A stretch of DNA of 43,976 bases from Candidatus Desulfovibrio intestinavium (GCA_019118345.1 DWZD01000025.1:1-43976), one strand, 5' to 3'; shown: positions 1-7,669, counted from the stretch's first letter. A program made the numbers and translations. The notes: generated from the letters alone by a model not told the origin.

Positions 1-867
1 AAAAAACGTATAAATCTAAGTGAACCTGAAATTATGATTCGCTTAGCCGAAACACGCCTTTCGTGGTGTGTTATGCTTATCCTTGTTGGAGAGGGGCAAG
101 AAATTCATTCAGGTGAAGGTGGGGGAATTTCTCTTTGGTGCGAAGCCCTCCGTACCCATCATAAGAACTGGGAAATCCTTTGTCCTGAAAAACTATACCC
201 TTTATTACAGAAAAATACTGATCATGCCGTTTTTTCCTACAAGGAGTTTAATCTTGACACATCGTTACGCTCCCACATTGCGAGCGATGTAAGCACATAT
301 ATAAATCATATTATAGATGGAAATCTCGATATTGCTCGTAGCTATGCCGATAGCATCAAAAAAGAAGGCTTTAGCATGCTTATCACACGAAACATAGATG
401 TTGCGCGATCCTACTGCGCAAACCGATACAAAGATCAAGCATCAAAACGTTATGGACTTATTTCCTCATCCAAGGCCTCCATTCTCAAGCAATATAAAAT
501 TGACAACTCCTATTCTGCGAAGAGCAGAATAAACATATCAGAATGGTATAATACAGGTATAACAAATAAAAATTCTTGCTGCAACATGCGAGATGTCATC
601 ACTGAATTTGATTGCCAGGGCCTTGAGCTAGACTTCCCAATTATTTGCTGGGAGGATGACATGCTATGGGATGGGCAGCAATGGAAAACTTCATCAAAAT
701 ACTCCCACCACAATAGTGAACTTGCTCATCGCTATCGAATGAATAGTTACCGAGTTCTTTTAACTCTAGGACGGGATGGATTTATTATTTTTATCCCCAA
801 TGATAAACGCCTTGACAGTGTCTATGATGCATTTATAAAAGCAGGAGTTGAAAAACTTGGCAGATAG
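1..867 (+). CDS. DUF2075 / Schlafen-like DNA-RNA helicase, C-terminal part (5' end outside window)
   Basis: The frame is open from base 1 with no stop before the first ATG at 34, so the gene starts upstream of the window and 288 codons remain. Near the beginning GEGQEIHSGE resembles the conserved segment of DUF2075 helicases that follows Walker B. Near the end CQGLELDF and NSYRVLLTLGRDG resemble helicase motifs V and VI. These proteins are superfamily-1-like P-loop NTPases; the ATP-binding half is not visible here. Motif VI usually reads T-R-G-R in this family and the first arginine is a leucine here, which may impair activity. The gene is much richer in A and T than everything to its right, suggesting acquisition by transfer. 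A role in defence or mobile-element biology is inference only. Confidence 0.68.
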   Translation, partial: KKRINLSEPEIMIRLAETRLSWCVMLILVGEGQEIHSGEGGGISLWCEALRTHHKNWEILCPEKLYPLLQKNTDHAVFSYKEFNLDTSLRSHIASDVSTYINHIIDGNLDIARSYADSIKKEGFSMLITRNIDVARSYCANRYKDQASKRYGLISSSKASILKQYKIDNSYSAKSRINISEWYNTGITNKNSCCNMRDVITEFDCQGLELDFPIICWEDDMLWDGQQWKTSSKYSHHNSELAHRYRMNSYRVLLTLGRDGFIIFIPNDKRLDSVYDAFIKAGVEKLGR

Positions 868-1010
868 ACTAAAAATAAAAAGCCCCCCACAATCGCATCA
901 TATTTTCCATTAACCATAAATATATAATTAAATGAACAAACGTTAGTAAATCAATTTTATAGAATATTCTCAGCAGAAGATGGTGAAAACCTCACCCGCT
1001 GTCTTTCTGC
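868..1010. other. AT-rich intergenic sequence at the boundary to GC-rich core
   Basis: This short stretch after the helicase stop is AT-rich, with runs such as ataaatatataattaaatg, and gives way to GC-rich sequence at about base 990-1010. I see no gene, no convincing terminator and no clear direct repeat that would mark an attachment site. It is best read as the boundary between an acquired segment and the core chromosome. Confidence 0.5.
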
Positions 1011-1039
1011 TTGAAGCGCCTGCTGGCCTGCGCTAGACT
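1011..1039 (+). promoter_or_regulatory. Predicted sigma-70 promoter of glpX
   Basis: TTGAAG (1011-1016) and TAGACT (1034-1039) are separated by 17 bp, matching the vegetative promoter layout. Transcription would start near 1046, about 43 bases before the glpX ATG. Confidence 0.6.
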
Positions 1040-1088
1040 CGCAGCGCGTCCGCGCGTGCGGGCGAATCTTTATCTGGAGGATGTTGTC

Positions 1089-2072
1089 ATGGCTGAAGCA
1101 CCGGAAAAAAACCTGGCATTGGACATTGTTCGCATCACCGAGGCCGCCGCGCTGGCTTCTGCCCGCTGGCTGGGCCGGGGGGCCAAGGAGGACGGCGACG
1201 GCGCTGCCGTTGACGCCATGCGCAACAGTTTCTCCACCCTGCATGTGGACGGCATTGTGGTCATCGGCGAGGGCGAGAAGGACAAGGCTCCCATGCTGTA
1301 CAACGGCGAGCGTGTGGGCATGGGCGACGGCCCGCAGCTGGATGTGGCCGTTGATCCGGTGGAAGGCACGAGTCTGCTGGCCTTCGGGCGTCCCAACGCC
1401 ATTTCCACGGTGGCGGTGGCCCCGCGCGGCAGCATGTTCAATCCCGGCCCGAGTTTCTACATGCAGAAGCTGGTGGTGCCCGGCGAGGCCCGGGATGTGG
1501 TCGATCTGGATGCGCCGGTGGCCGACAACCTGGCCCGGGTGGCCAAGGCGCTGGACAAGAAGGTGCAGGATCTTGTGGTATTTGTGCTGGACAAGCCGCG
1601 CCACAAGCAGCTTATTGCGGACATTCGCGCCGTGGGCGCGCGCATTCAGCTGCATACCGACGGCGATGTGGCCGGCGCGCTCATGGCGGTTGATCCGCGC
1701 AATGAAGTGGACATCATGATGGGCACGGGCGGCACGCCGGAAGGGGTGCTGGCGGCCTGCGCCATCAAGGGCATGGACGGTCAGATGCTGGCCCGCCTTG
1801 ATCCGCAGTCCTATGTGGAAAAGGAGGCCATCACCAATGCGGGCATCGACATCCGCGAAATTCTGACCGTCAACGAACTGGTCAAAAGCGACGACTGCTT
1901 CTTTGCCGCCACCGGCATTTCCGGCGGGGACTTTTTGCGCGGGGTGCGCTACAGCGCGCGTCATGCGGTGACGCATTCGCTGGTGCTGCGCGGCAAGACC
2001 GGGACGTTGCGCTATGTGGAGTCCTACCACAACCTTGATCGCCTCACCAAGATCAGCGCGGTGCCCTATTAG
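1089..2072 (+). CDS. glpX: Class II fructose-1,6-bisphosphatase (GlpX)
   Basis: A 327-residue protein of normal GlpX length. It hydrolyses fructose 1,6-bisphosphate to fructose 6-phosphate in gluconeogenesis, in the cytoplasm, using divalent metal ions. The sugar-phosphatase metal site is visible as IGEGEKDKAPML (about residues 59-70) and DPVEGTSL (89-96), followed by the usual GTGGTPEGVLAA segment near residue 215. The start at 1089 is chosen because GGAGG lies 8 bases upstream; an in-frame TTG at 1011 coincides with the -35 box of the predicted promoter and would add 26 residues absent from the family. The gene appears monocistronic, between the AT-rich boundary and a long structured intergenic region. 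The family call is secure. Confidence 0.96.
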   Translation: MAEAPEKNLALDIVRITEAAALASARWLGRGAKEDGDGAAVDAMRNSFSTLHVDGIVVIGEGEKDKAPMLYNGERVGMGDGPQLDVAVDPVEGTSLLAFGRPNAISTVAVAPRGSMFNPGPSFYMQKLVVPGEARDVVDLDAPVADNLARVAKALDKKVQDLVVFVLDKPRHKQLIADIRAVGARIQLHTDGDVAGALMAVDPRNEVDIMMGTGGTPEGVLAACAIKGMDGQMLARLDPQSYVEKEAITNAGIDIREILTVNELVKSDDCFFAATGISGGDFLRGVRYSARHAVTHSLVLRGKTGTLRYVESYHNLDRLTKISAVPY

Positions 2073-2125
2073 GGTCTGTTAACGCAAATTTTGAAAACAA
2101 TTTCAACAGATAATGAAAACAGACC
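2073..2125 (+). repeat. Nested inverted repeat directly after glpX
   Basis: GGTCTGTT (2073-2080) pairs with AACAGACC (2118-2125). Inside it TTGAAA (2091-2096) faces TTTCAA (2101-2106). The insert is AT-rich, unlike its surroundings. There is no T-tract, so it is not a standard terminator; it could be an end-protecting hairpin or a protein site. Confidence 0.5.
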
Positions 2126-2147
2126 ATGCACGCCCCGCTTGCCTTGG

Positions 2148-2203
2148 GAGACAGGGTTGCCTCGTGTCCCTGTCTCTTCCCCGGTAAACGCGCGCCGGGG
2201 AAG
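2148..2203 (+). repeat. Two back-to-back hairpins
   Basis: GAGACAGGG (2148-2156) pairs with CCCTGTCTC (2168-2176), an 11-base loop between them. CTTCCCCGG (2176-2184) then pairs with CCGGGGAAG (2195-2203) around a 10-base loop. The stems share one base and lie just before the large branched inverted repeat. Neither is followed by a T-run. Confidence 0.6.
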
Positions 2204-2214
2204 GGATGGGGGGC

Positions 2215-2343
2215 TTGGGGGGAAGGGGACCCCCTCCAGCGCCGGCAGCGACCGAAAGACGGCCCGCAAGGGCCGTGCCCGTGAGGCGACGCCGGAGCCT
2301 TACGGGCATCGACAGCAGAGCGAGGGGTTCCCCTTTCCCCCAA
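2215..2343 (+). repeat. Branched inverted-repeat element, possible structured RNA or intergenic repeat
   Basis: The outer arms are a purine-rich block at 2215-2235 and a pyrimidine-rich block at 2323-2343, about 19 of 21 positions complementary. They enclose two adjacent perfect hairpins. ACGGCCC (2259-2265) and GGGCCGT (2270-2276) are closed by a GCAA tetraloop of the GNRA class. GCCCGTGAGGC (2277-2287) and GCCTTACGGGC (2297-2307) close a 9-base loop. The whole folds on paper into a multi-branched structure. The 414-base gap 2073-2486 holds this, the hairpins to its left, and no gene I can support. It could be a non-coding RNA, an mRNA leader for the next gene, or a copy of a dispersed palindromic repeat. 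Confidence 0.5.
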
Positions 2344-2486
2344 AACAGGCAGCGAATCGTGGTAACAGGCCCGAGGAGGTGCCGGGGCATAGCGAGCGCA
2401 CAGCGGCACGCCCACCGGCGCCGCGAGCGTGACTCGGCAACACATGACACAGGCTCGTCGCACGGCGGGCTTTTTCAAGGAGACGT

Positions 2487-2966
2487 ATGAACGGTTTTGT
2501 TCGTCTGGGCGCGGCCCTGTGCTGCGCCTGCCTCTGCCTGACTCCGTTTGCCCTGCCGCAGACGGCCACAGCGGCTGCGGCGCGTGCCGCCACGCGTTCG
2601 GTCTATGACAAACAGCCGGACGTGAGCGAAAAGGAACTGCTGGCCTTTCTTGAACTGCTGCCGCAGTTCCGGCAATGGACGCGCGCGGAACAGGAAGAAG
2701 CCCACCCCGTCCTGCGGGCGGGCAAGGCGGATTTTCTCTATTCGCCCAAGGCCACGCAATGGGTCACGGAAAAGGGCTGGGATGCCCGGCGCTTTTTCTG
2801 CGTCATGGGGCGCATGGCCGCCGCCCTTGTCATGGTGGAGGAAGGCGGCAATGCAATGGCCCGGCCCAAGGATATGCCTGAGGTCAGCAAGGCCGAACTG
2901 GAACTGGCTCGCAAGCATCTGGGCAGCATCCTCAAGGCCAGCATGGACAATGCGCAGCTGCAGTAG
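2487..2966 (+). CDS. Small exported protein of unknown function
   Basis: A 159-residue protein. The first ~30 residues (MNGFVRLGAALCCACL, then a hydrophobic run to TATAAA) look like a Sec signal peptide with signal peptidase I cleavage after Ala-Ala, so the mature part would be periplasmic. The mature protein is mostly helical, with SEKELLAFLELLPQF near residue 55 and a second helical block WDARRFFCVMGRMAAALVMV. One internal cysteine remains. AAGGAGA upstream supports the ATG at 2487. I do not recognise the family. The gene stands alone between the structured intergenic region and a strong terminator. Confidence 0.75.
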   Translation: MNGFVRLGAALCCACLCLTPFALPQTATAAAARAATRSVYDKQPDVSEKELLAFLELLPQFRQWTRAEQEEAHPVLRAGKADFLYSPKATQWVTEKGWDARRFFCVMGRMAAALVMVEEGGNAMARPKDMPEVSKAELELARKHLGSILKASMDNAQLQ

Positions 2967-2988
2967 GCGGCCTTGACGCGGACGGCAT

Positions 2989-3030
2989 CGGGGGAGACGG
3001 ATCGGGACGATCCGCCTCCCCCGTTTTTTT
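2989..3030 (+). terminator. Rho-independent terminator after the exported protein
   Basis: CGGGGGAGACGGATCG (2989-3004) pairs with CGATCCGCCTCCCCCG (3008-3023), one mismatch, three-base loop, followed by seven T (3024-3030). Confidence 0.9.
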
Positions 3031-3048
3031 GCAGGTCAGGAAACACGC

Positions 3049-3984
3049 CTATTGCCAGTTGAGCACGGCGCGCTGCACATGGGGCTGCAGGAGCAGGCAG
3101 AGCCAGGGCAGAAGCAGCAGCCAGAGGCGACGGGCCAGCTGCGGCCGGTAGAGCGGCACGGCCCAGAGGCAGGCAGCCAGCGAGAGCAGGGCCGCAGCGG
3201 GCGCGGTATTGAGAGTGGCCAGGGCCGTGGGGTCTTGCCACAGACCGCTGAGGGGCTGCCCGGCCATGAGCAGACGCAGGGGTTGCAGCAGGATGTCGCT
3301 CCAGCGGTCGATGCAGGTGGGCAGCAGGCCCAGCACGGCCCAGACGGCGCACCAGCGGGCTGCACGATCCCAGTTCCTGCCCAGCAGGAGGGGCGTCCGC
3401 GCATTGGCGTAGAGCGCCAGCAGGGCCAGACCGCCCGCAGCCGCCAGGTGAGAAAAGGCCGTCCCGAGGCTGTTGTTCAGCAGAAGGCGATGCATGTCGC
3501 TCACGGCCATATCCTGCGGCGGCGGCATGAACCAGCCCCCCTGCACCAGAATCAGGCCGAGCTGACAGAGCAGGACGGGCACGAGCAGCAGCATGGGCCG
3601 CCGGATGAGGGAACCGTCATAGCGGCAATCTTCATCCTTCAGCAGCGGCGGAAAATCCGGCAGGCGCGTGTTGGCCCTCCGGACGAGGCTCAGGAAGACG
3701 GCGGCCAGTGCGCAGGCAAAGAGACCGGCGGCCAGCGTTTCCCCAAACCAGCGCGGCAGGGAGGCCGCATTGTCGGCCATGAGGAGGCTTAGCCCGGCAT
3801 CCAGCAGCAGAAGCAGGATGGAGCACCAGCACAGGCGCAGGCAAAGGACGGCAAGGCGTTCAATGCCCCAGACGGTAAGGCGGCCGTGCCCGCGCCGCCC
3901 GAGGGGATAGGTGAGCAGCAGGATAAGGGGCAGCAGTTCCGTGGCCTGAAGACAGTATTTGAGCAGCAGTTTCAGTTCCAGCAT
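3049..3984 (-). CDS. Multi-pass membrane protein, tandem paralog A (unknown function)
   Basis: A 311-residue, very hydrophobic protein with about eight predicted membrane helices. The N-terminus carries LLPLILLLTYPLGRRGHG. A cytoplasmic-looking loop holds DEDCRYDG followed by IRRPMLLLVPVLLCQ, then NARTPLLLGRNWDRAARWC, and the last two helices begin RPQLARRLW. The same landmarks in the same order recur in the two genes upstream on this strand (4155-5003 and 5124-6057), so the three are tandem duplicates. I do not recognise the family and see no catalytic motif. The ATG at 3984 matches the N-terminus of paralog B; its ribosome-binding site is weak. The charged RRGHG and CRYDG loops are the most conserved parts and the likeliest functional ones. 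Confidence 0.78.
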   Translation of the reverse strand: MLELKLLLKYCLQATELLPLILLLTYPLGRRGHGRLTVWGIERLAVLCLRLCWCSILLLLLDAGLSLLMADNAASLPRWFGETLAAGLFACALAAVFLSLVRRANTRLPDFPPLLKDEDCRYDGSLIRRPMLLLVPVLLCQLGLILVQGGWFMPPPQDMAVSDMHRLLLNNSLGTAFSHLAAAGGLALLALYANARTPLLLGRNWDRAARWCAVWAVLGLLPTCIDRWSDILLQPLRLLMAGQPLSGLWQDPTALATLNTAPAAALLSLAACLWAVPLYRPQLARRLWLLLLPWLCLLLQPHVQRAVLNWQ

Positions 3985-4040
3985 GGCAAAAGGGGGTCTC
4001 CGGGAGGATCAAAGGGAAAGGGACAATGCCATGAAACGAC

Positions 4041-4058
4041 GCCGGACGCCAGTCCGGC
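4041..4058 (-). terminator. Hairpin between paralogs B and A, weak terminator
   Basis: GCCGGAC (4041-4047) and GTCCGGC (4052-4058) form a 7-bp stem with a four-base loop. On the minus strand it lies downstream of paralog B, followed by gtcgtttcat, a poor T-tract. A related sequence sits upstream of each paralog (5061-5075 and 6095-6120), suggesting that it was copied with the gene. Confidence 0.4.
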
Positions 4059-4154
4059 TCCGTTCGTGCGCGTGCGGCAGCGGCGAAGGCGACGGGCGGC
4101 GCACGCCTGACGGCGGCATCCCCGGCAGGGCTGACGGCTTCGCCGAACATCTTG

Positions 4155-5003
4155 TCAGAAGAACAGCCATGACATGAGGGAGAGCATCTGCACACGGGCT
4201 TGCAGAATCAGACACAGCAGCGGCAGGAGTACCGGCCAGAGGCGGCGCGCCCGTTGTGGCCGACAAATCAGCATGGCCCAGAAGCAGGCGGCCAGCGCAA
4301 CCATGATCATGGAGGGCCGGATAAGGCCGTTCTTCCACAGTCCGATGTCAAGACAGAGAACCAGCCGCCCCAGCACGGCCCAGGCGGCGCACCAGCGAAC
4401 CGCGCGATCCCAGTTCCGGCCGCTCAGAAGCGGCGTCCGGGCATGGGCATGGAGCGCCAGCAGGGCTACCCCGCCCGCGGCCGAGAGACAGGCCAAGGCC
4501 GTCTGGATGTCGCCGCCGGGGCTGTTCCCGGTCATCTTGTCCCAGAACGACGGCATGAACCAGCCCCCCTGCGCCTGCAGCAGAACGAACTGGCAGAGCA
4601 GGACGGGCACGAGCAGCAGCATGGGGCGGCGGATGACGGCGCCGTCATAGCGGCAGTCCTCGTCCGCTTGCGACGGCGGAAAGTCCGGCAAGCTCCGGTT
4701 GGCCCGTTGGACAAGCAGCAGGAAGGCGGCGGCCAGCGCACAGGCCAGCAGGCTCACCAGCAGCGTTTCCCCATAGCCGCGCGGCAGAGCGGCCCTGCGC
4801 ATGGCCGTCAGCCCGGCCTGCAGGAGCAGCATCCCGCAGGAGGCCCCGCACAGCCACAGGCACAGGCGGGTGAGCCGTTCAATGCCCCAGACGGCAAGGC
4901 GGCCATGCCCGCGCCGTCCGAGGGGATAGGTGAGCAGGAGGATGAGAGGCAGCAGTTCCGTTGCCTCAAGGGCATATTCGGCGAGTTTCTTCAGTTCCAG
5001 CAT
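4155..5003 (-). CDS. Multi-pass membrane protein, tandem paralog B (unknown function)
   Basis: A 282-residue paralog of the gene at 3049-3984. It keeps LLPLILLLTYPLGRRGHG, DEDCRYDG, IRRPMLLLVPVLLCQ, HARTPLLSGRNWDRAVRW and the terminal RPQRARRLW block. It is shorter than paralog A because the loop between the sixth and seventh helices is trimmed: the LLMAGQPLSGLW segment of A is absent. The start at 5003 aligns MLELKKLAEYALEATELLP with the N-terminus of A; an upstream in-frame ATG would add 23 residues not found in A. The loop containing CRYDG is nearly unchanged among all three copies, which argues for a conserved contact or ligand role. Function unknown. Confidence 0.75.
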   Translation of the reverse strand: MLELKKLAEYALEATELLPLILLLTYPLGRRGHGRLAVWGIERLTRLCLWLCGASCGMLLLQAGLTAMRRAALPRGYGETLLVSLLACALAAAFLLLVQRANRSLPDFPPSQADEDCRYDGAVIRRPMLLLVPVLLCQFVLLQAQGGWFMPSFWDKMTGNSPGGDIQTALACLSAAGGVALLALHAHARTPLLSGRNWDRAVRWCAAWAVLGRLVLCLDIGLWKNGLIRPSMIMVALAACFWAMLICRPQRARRLWPVLLPLLCLILQARVQMLSLMSWLFF

Positions 5004-5123
5004 GGCGGCAGCCCCTTCAGCGGGGAAACTCTGTGCAACGAAGCGATACCACGAAACAATGCCGGACGCCAATCCTCTTTCAGCCCCGGGCCTGCGGGAT
5101 GGCCGGGACGATCGCCAAAGCGG

Positions 5124-6057
5124 TCAGAAGAATCGTGACAGGAGGACGAGCTTCAGTACAGGGGCTTGCAGCATCAGGCACAGCAGCGGCAGGAGCACCG
5201 GCCAGAGGCGGCGCGCCCATTGCGGCCGAAAGAGCAGCGCGGCCCAGAGGCAGAGGGCCAGCGAATTCAGGGCGGCGGTGGTCGGCAGCTAAGCAAGCCG
5301 TTCCAACCTCGCTCCAGACAAGACTGAGGGGCTGTCCGGCCAGCAGCAGCGAGCAGGGCTTGTCCAGCACCTTGGCCCAGCTTTTCAGGCAGACGATGAG
5401 CTGCCCCAGTACGGCCCAGGCGGCGCACCAGCGAACGGCACGATCCCGGTTCCGGTCGCTCAAAAGCGGCGTCCGGGCATGGGCGTGGAGGGCCAGCAGG
5501 GCCAGCCCGCCCGCGACCGAGAGTTGGGACAGGGCATCCAGAAGGCAGCCGCCCGGGAACTCCAGGATGATCTCCCACCAGTCTTTCGTCCAAAGGAGAC
5601 GGCCATCGACCTCGCCCAGCAACGCGAACTGACAGAGCAGGACGGGCACGAGCAGCAGCATGGGGCGGCGGATGACGGCGCCGTCATAGCGGCAGTCCTC
5701 GTCCTGTTGCGAGGGCGGAAAGTCCGGCAAGCGCCGGTTGGCCCGTTGCACAAGGCCAAGGAAAAACGCGCCCAGCGCGCAGGCCAGCAGAGCAAGGACA
5801 AGTGAAATCAAGGTATTATGCCGCTGCCGGTCGGAAGCCCAGTCGGACAGGGACAGCATCCGCCCTCCCTCCAGCAGCAGAAACAGGGCGGAGCAGCAGC
5901 ACAGACAGAGGCACAGGGAGACAAGACGTTCCATGCCCCAGACGGCAAGGCAGCCGTGTCCGCGCCGCCCGAGGGGGTAGGTGAACAGGAGGATGAGGGG
6001 CAGGGCTTGCATGGCCCGAAAACAGTATCCGGCCAGATAGTACCATTCCGGCGTCAC
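5124..6057 (-). pseudogene. Multi-pass membrane protein, tandem paralog C, broken by a frameshift
   Basis: Starting at the GTG at 6057 (MTPEWYYLAGYCF), the product follows paralogs A and B through GRRGHG, DEDCRYDG, IRRPMLLLVPVLLCQ, HARTPLLSDRNRDRAVRW and LLLAGQPLSLVW. It then leaves the family frame between about 5288 and 5272. Moving by one base restores LNSLALCLWAALLFRPQWARRLW and a stop at 5124. The restored span is 934 bases, one more than 311 codons, so a single inserted base explains it and the repaired protein would be 310 residues against 311 in A. Without repair the frame runs on to 5080 with a C-terminus lacking the last two helices. It may be a decaying copy, a phase-variable gene or a sequencing error. 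Confidence 0.75.
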
Positions 6058-6086
6058 AGCGAAAACTCAGGGCGAGGCGGGCCGCC

Positions 6087-6120
6087 AAATGAAACGAAGC
6101 CGGACAGGCATCCGGCTTCG
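6087..6120 (-). terminator. Terminator of the cyclophilin gene
   Basis: On the minus strand CGAAGCCGGA and TCCGGCTTCG form a perfect 10-bp stem with a six-base loop, followed by TTTCATTT. It lies about 60 bases beyond the stop codon at 6180. Confidence 0.75.
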
Positions 6121-6179
6121 TCCGCAGGTTTGCGATGTCGGCAAAGCCGACAGGGGGGGACGCAAGACCTGATTGCGGC

Positions 6180-6773
6180 TTATTCGACCAGGACGGCCCG
6201 CTTGATGATCACGGGCTCACGGGGCACGTCGTCATGATAGCCCCGTGAGGCAGTGGGCACGGCGGCAATCTTGTCCACCACGTTCTGCCCCTTGATGACC
6301 TTGCCGAACACGGCATAGCCCCAGCCTTCGGGGGTGGCGCCGCGGTAGTTCAGGAAGGCATTGTCCCGGGTATTGATGAAAAATTGGGACGTGGCGGAGT
6401 GCGGCTCGCTGGTGCGGGCCATGGCCACGGTGTACTTCTTGTTCTGCAGGCCGTTGGCCGCCTCGTTCTTGATGGGGGCGCGAGTGGGCTTTTCCTTGAG
6501 TTCGGGCGTCATGCCGCCGCCCTGGATCATGAAGTCCTTGATCACGCGGTGAAAAATCGTGCCGTCGTAATGCCCGGCCTTGACGTATTGCAGGAAATTG
6601 TCCACAGTCATGGGGGCTTTGCTGCTGTCCAGCCGCAGCAGGATGTCCCCGTAATTGGTTTCCAGCCTGACCACCGGATCAGGCCCGGCGGCGGCAACCG
6701 TTCCGGGCAGGCAGAGACCAAGGGCGCACAGGCCGAATACGAGCGTCAGAACAAAACCTTTGAAAGCGGACAT
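6180..6773 (-). CDS. ppiB: Cyclophilin-type peptidyl-prolyl cis-trans isomerase, exported
   Basis: A 197-residue protein with an N-terminal signal peptide ([20 protein letters not shown], cleavage likely near VAAAG at 26-30) and one cyclophilin domain. Hallmarks are [14 protein letters not shown] (about 74-87), SQFFIN and [20 protein letters not shown]. The first contains the catalytic Arg and Phe of the active site. It should catalyse proline isomerisation during protein folding in the periplasm. The domain resembles PpiB, while the signal peptide gives it the location of PpiA, so the symbol is a compromise. The start at 6773 is set by AAGGAG five bases upstream; a longer frame to 6980 would run across the predicted promoter. 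It is monocistronic and divergent from the next gene. Confidence 0.93.
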   Translation of the reverse strand: MSAFKGFVLTLVFGLCALGLCLPGTVAAAGPDPVVRLETNYGDILLRLDSSKAPMTVDNFLQYVKAGHYDGTIFHRVIKDFMIQGGGMTPELKEKPTRAPIKNEAANGLQNKKYTVAMARTSEPHSATSQFFINTRDNAFLNYRGATPEGWGYAVFGKVIKGQNVVDKIAAVPTASRGYHDDVPREPVIIKRAVLVE

Positions 6774-6803
6774 CGGAACTCCTTGCGAAAGGGACGATGC
6801 CCC

Positions 6804-6832
6804 TCTATAGCCCATTCTCCCGGAACTGGCAA
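6804..6832 (-). promoter_or_regulatory. Predicted promoter of the cyclophilin gene
   Basis: Read on the minus strand, TTGCCA (6832-6827) and TATAGA (6809-6804) are separated by 17 bp. It lies about 30 bases upstream of the start codon at 6773. Confidence 0.65.
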
Positions 6833-6877
6833 GGGGCCGGGCATCGGCCGCCGCCCAGCGGGAGACGAGGACGGGGC

Positions 6878-6905
6878 TTGCCAAGACGCGGTTCCGTCTT
6901 ATACT
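6878..6905 (+). promoter_or_regulatory. Predicted promoter of the Bax-inhibitor-1 family gene
   Basis: TTGCCA (6878-6883) and TATACT (6900-6905) are separated by 16 bp. The transcript would carry a small 5' hairpin, GCCCGCC (6924-6930) with GGCGGGC (6934-6940), before the ribosome-binding site at 6953-6957. Confidence 0.65.
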
Positions 6906-6964
6906 ATGCCCTGCGTAATCATCGCCCGCCGTCGGCGGGCCTACCCCCTTACGGAGGACAATCC

Positions 6965-7669
6965 ATGCAAAGTCAGACATATCCCCGTAGCCGGAGCGAC
7001 GCTTCCGTTGCCAGCATCTTCATGCGGCAGGTCTACCAGTGGATGACCGTGGGCCTCGGCGTCACCGCCCTGACCGCCTACGCCGTCTTCAGCAGCCATA
7101 CGCTCATGATGGTCATTCTGACCAACCGCCTCCTCATGATCGCCCTCATCGTCGTGGAGTTCGGCTTTGTCATAGCGCTCAGCTCGGCCATTCACAAAAT
7201 GTCGTCAGGGGTGGCCACGGGCGTTTTCCTGATTTATGCCCTGCTCAACGGCCTGACCCTGTCCGTCATCTTTGTCACCTATCCCATCGGCAACATCGCC
7301 AATGCCTTCCTCACCTGCACGCTCCTGTTCCTGGCCATGTCCATTTACGGGGCGACGACCAAGCGCGACCTCACCGGCATGGGCAATTTCCTGTTCATGG
7401 GACTCATCGGCATCATCATTGCCGCCATCGTGAACATCTTTCTCGGCAGCGGCATGCTGAGCTTCGTCATCAGCTGCGTGGGCGTCATCGTGTTCACCGG
7501 CCTGACGGCCTATGACACCCAGAAGCTGCGCCAGTTCGGCGAAGCCGCCCCGCTTGGCGACACGACCGCCGTGCGACGCGGGGCAATTCTCGGCGCGCTG
7601 ACCCTCTATCTGGACTTCATCAACCTCTTTCTCATGCTGCTGCGCCTGTTCGGCGGCAACCGCAACTAG
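6965..7669 (+). CDS. Bax inhibitor-1 / YccA-YbhL family membrane protein
   Basis: A 234-residue inner-membrane protein with seven predicted helices, the usual size and topology of the BI-1 (UPF0005) family. A soluble N-terminal tail precedes [20 protein letters not shown], which is the family opening. The segment [12 protein letters not shown] near residue 180 and [16 protein letters not shown] at the end are characteristic. Related proteins conduct or sense calcium and protons or interact with the FtsH protease; the role in this organism is unknown. ACGGAGG lies 7 bases before the ATG. The gene has its own promoter and a strong terminator, so it is a single-gene unit. Confidence 0.92.
   Translation: MQSQTYPRSRSDASVASIFMRQVYQWMTVGLGVTALTAYAVFSSHTLMMVILTNRLLMIALIVVEFGFVIALSSAIHKMSSGVATGVFLIYALLNGLTLSVIFVTYPIGNIANAFLTCTLLFLAMSIYGATTKRDLTGMGNFLFMGLIGIIIAAIVNIFLGSGMLSFVISCVGVIVFTGLTAYDTQKLRQFGEAAPLGDTTAVRRGAILGALTLYLDFINLFLMLLRLFGGNRN

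Noticed and set aside
868..1010. Attachment site or insertion-sequence end at the AT/GC boundary
   Set aside because: I found no direct or terminal inverted repeat, integrase or tRNA at the boundary within the window.
957..2030. 357-codon minus-strand frame opposite glpX
   Set aside because: Shadow of glpX; the product is rich in His, Gly and Gln as expected from antisense reading.
2053..2593. Several short open frames in the glpX downstream gap
   Set aside because: They lie in perfect inverted repeats on both strands, have no ribosome-binding site, and code for repetitive Arg, Pro and Gly.
3052..5138. Long plus-strand frames opposite the tandem membrane proteins
   Set aside because: Their Gln-, Gly- and Arg-rich products are what antisense of Leu- and Ala-rich membrane genes gives; the minus strand shows the paralogy and helices.
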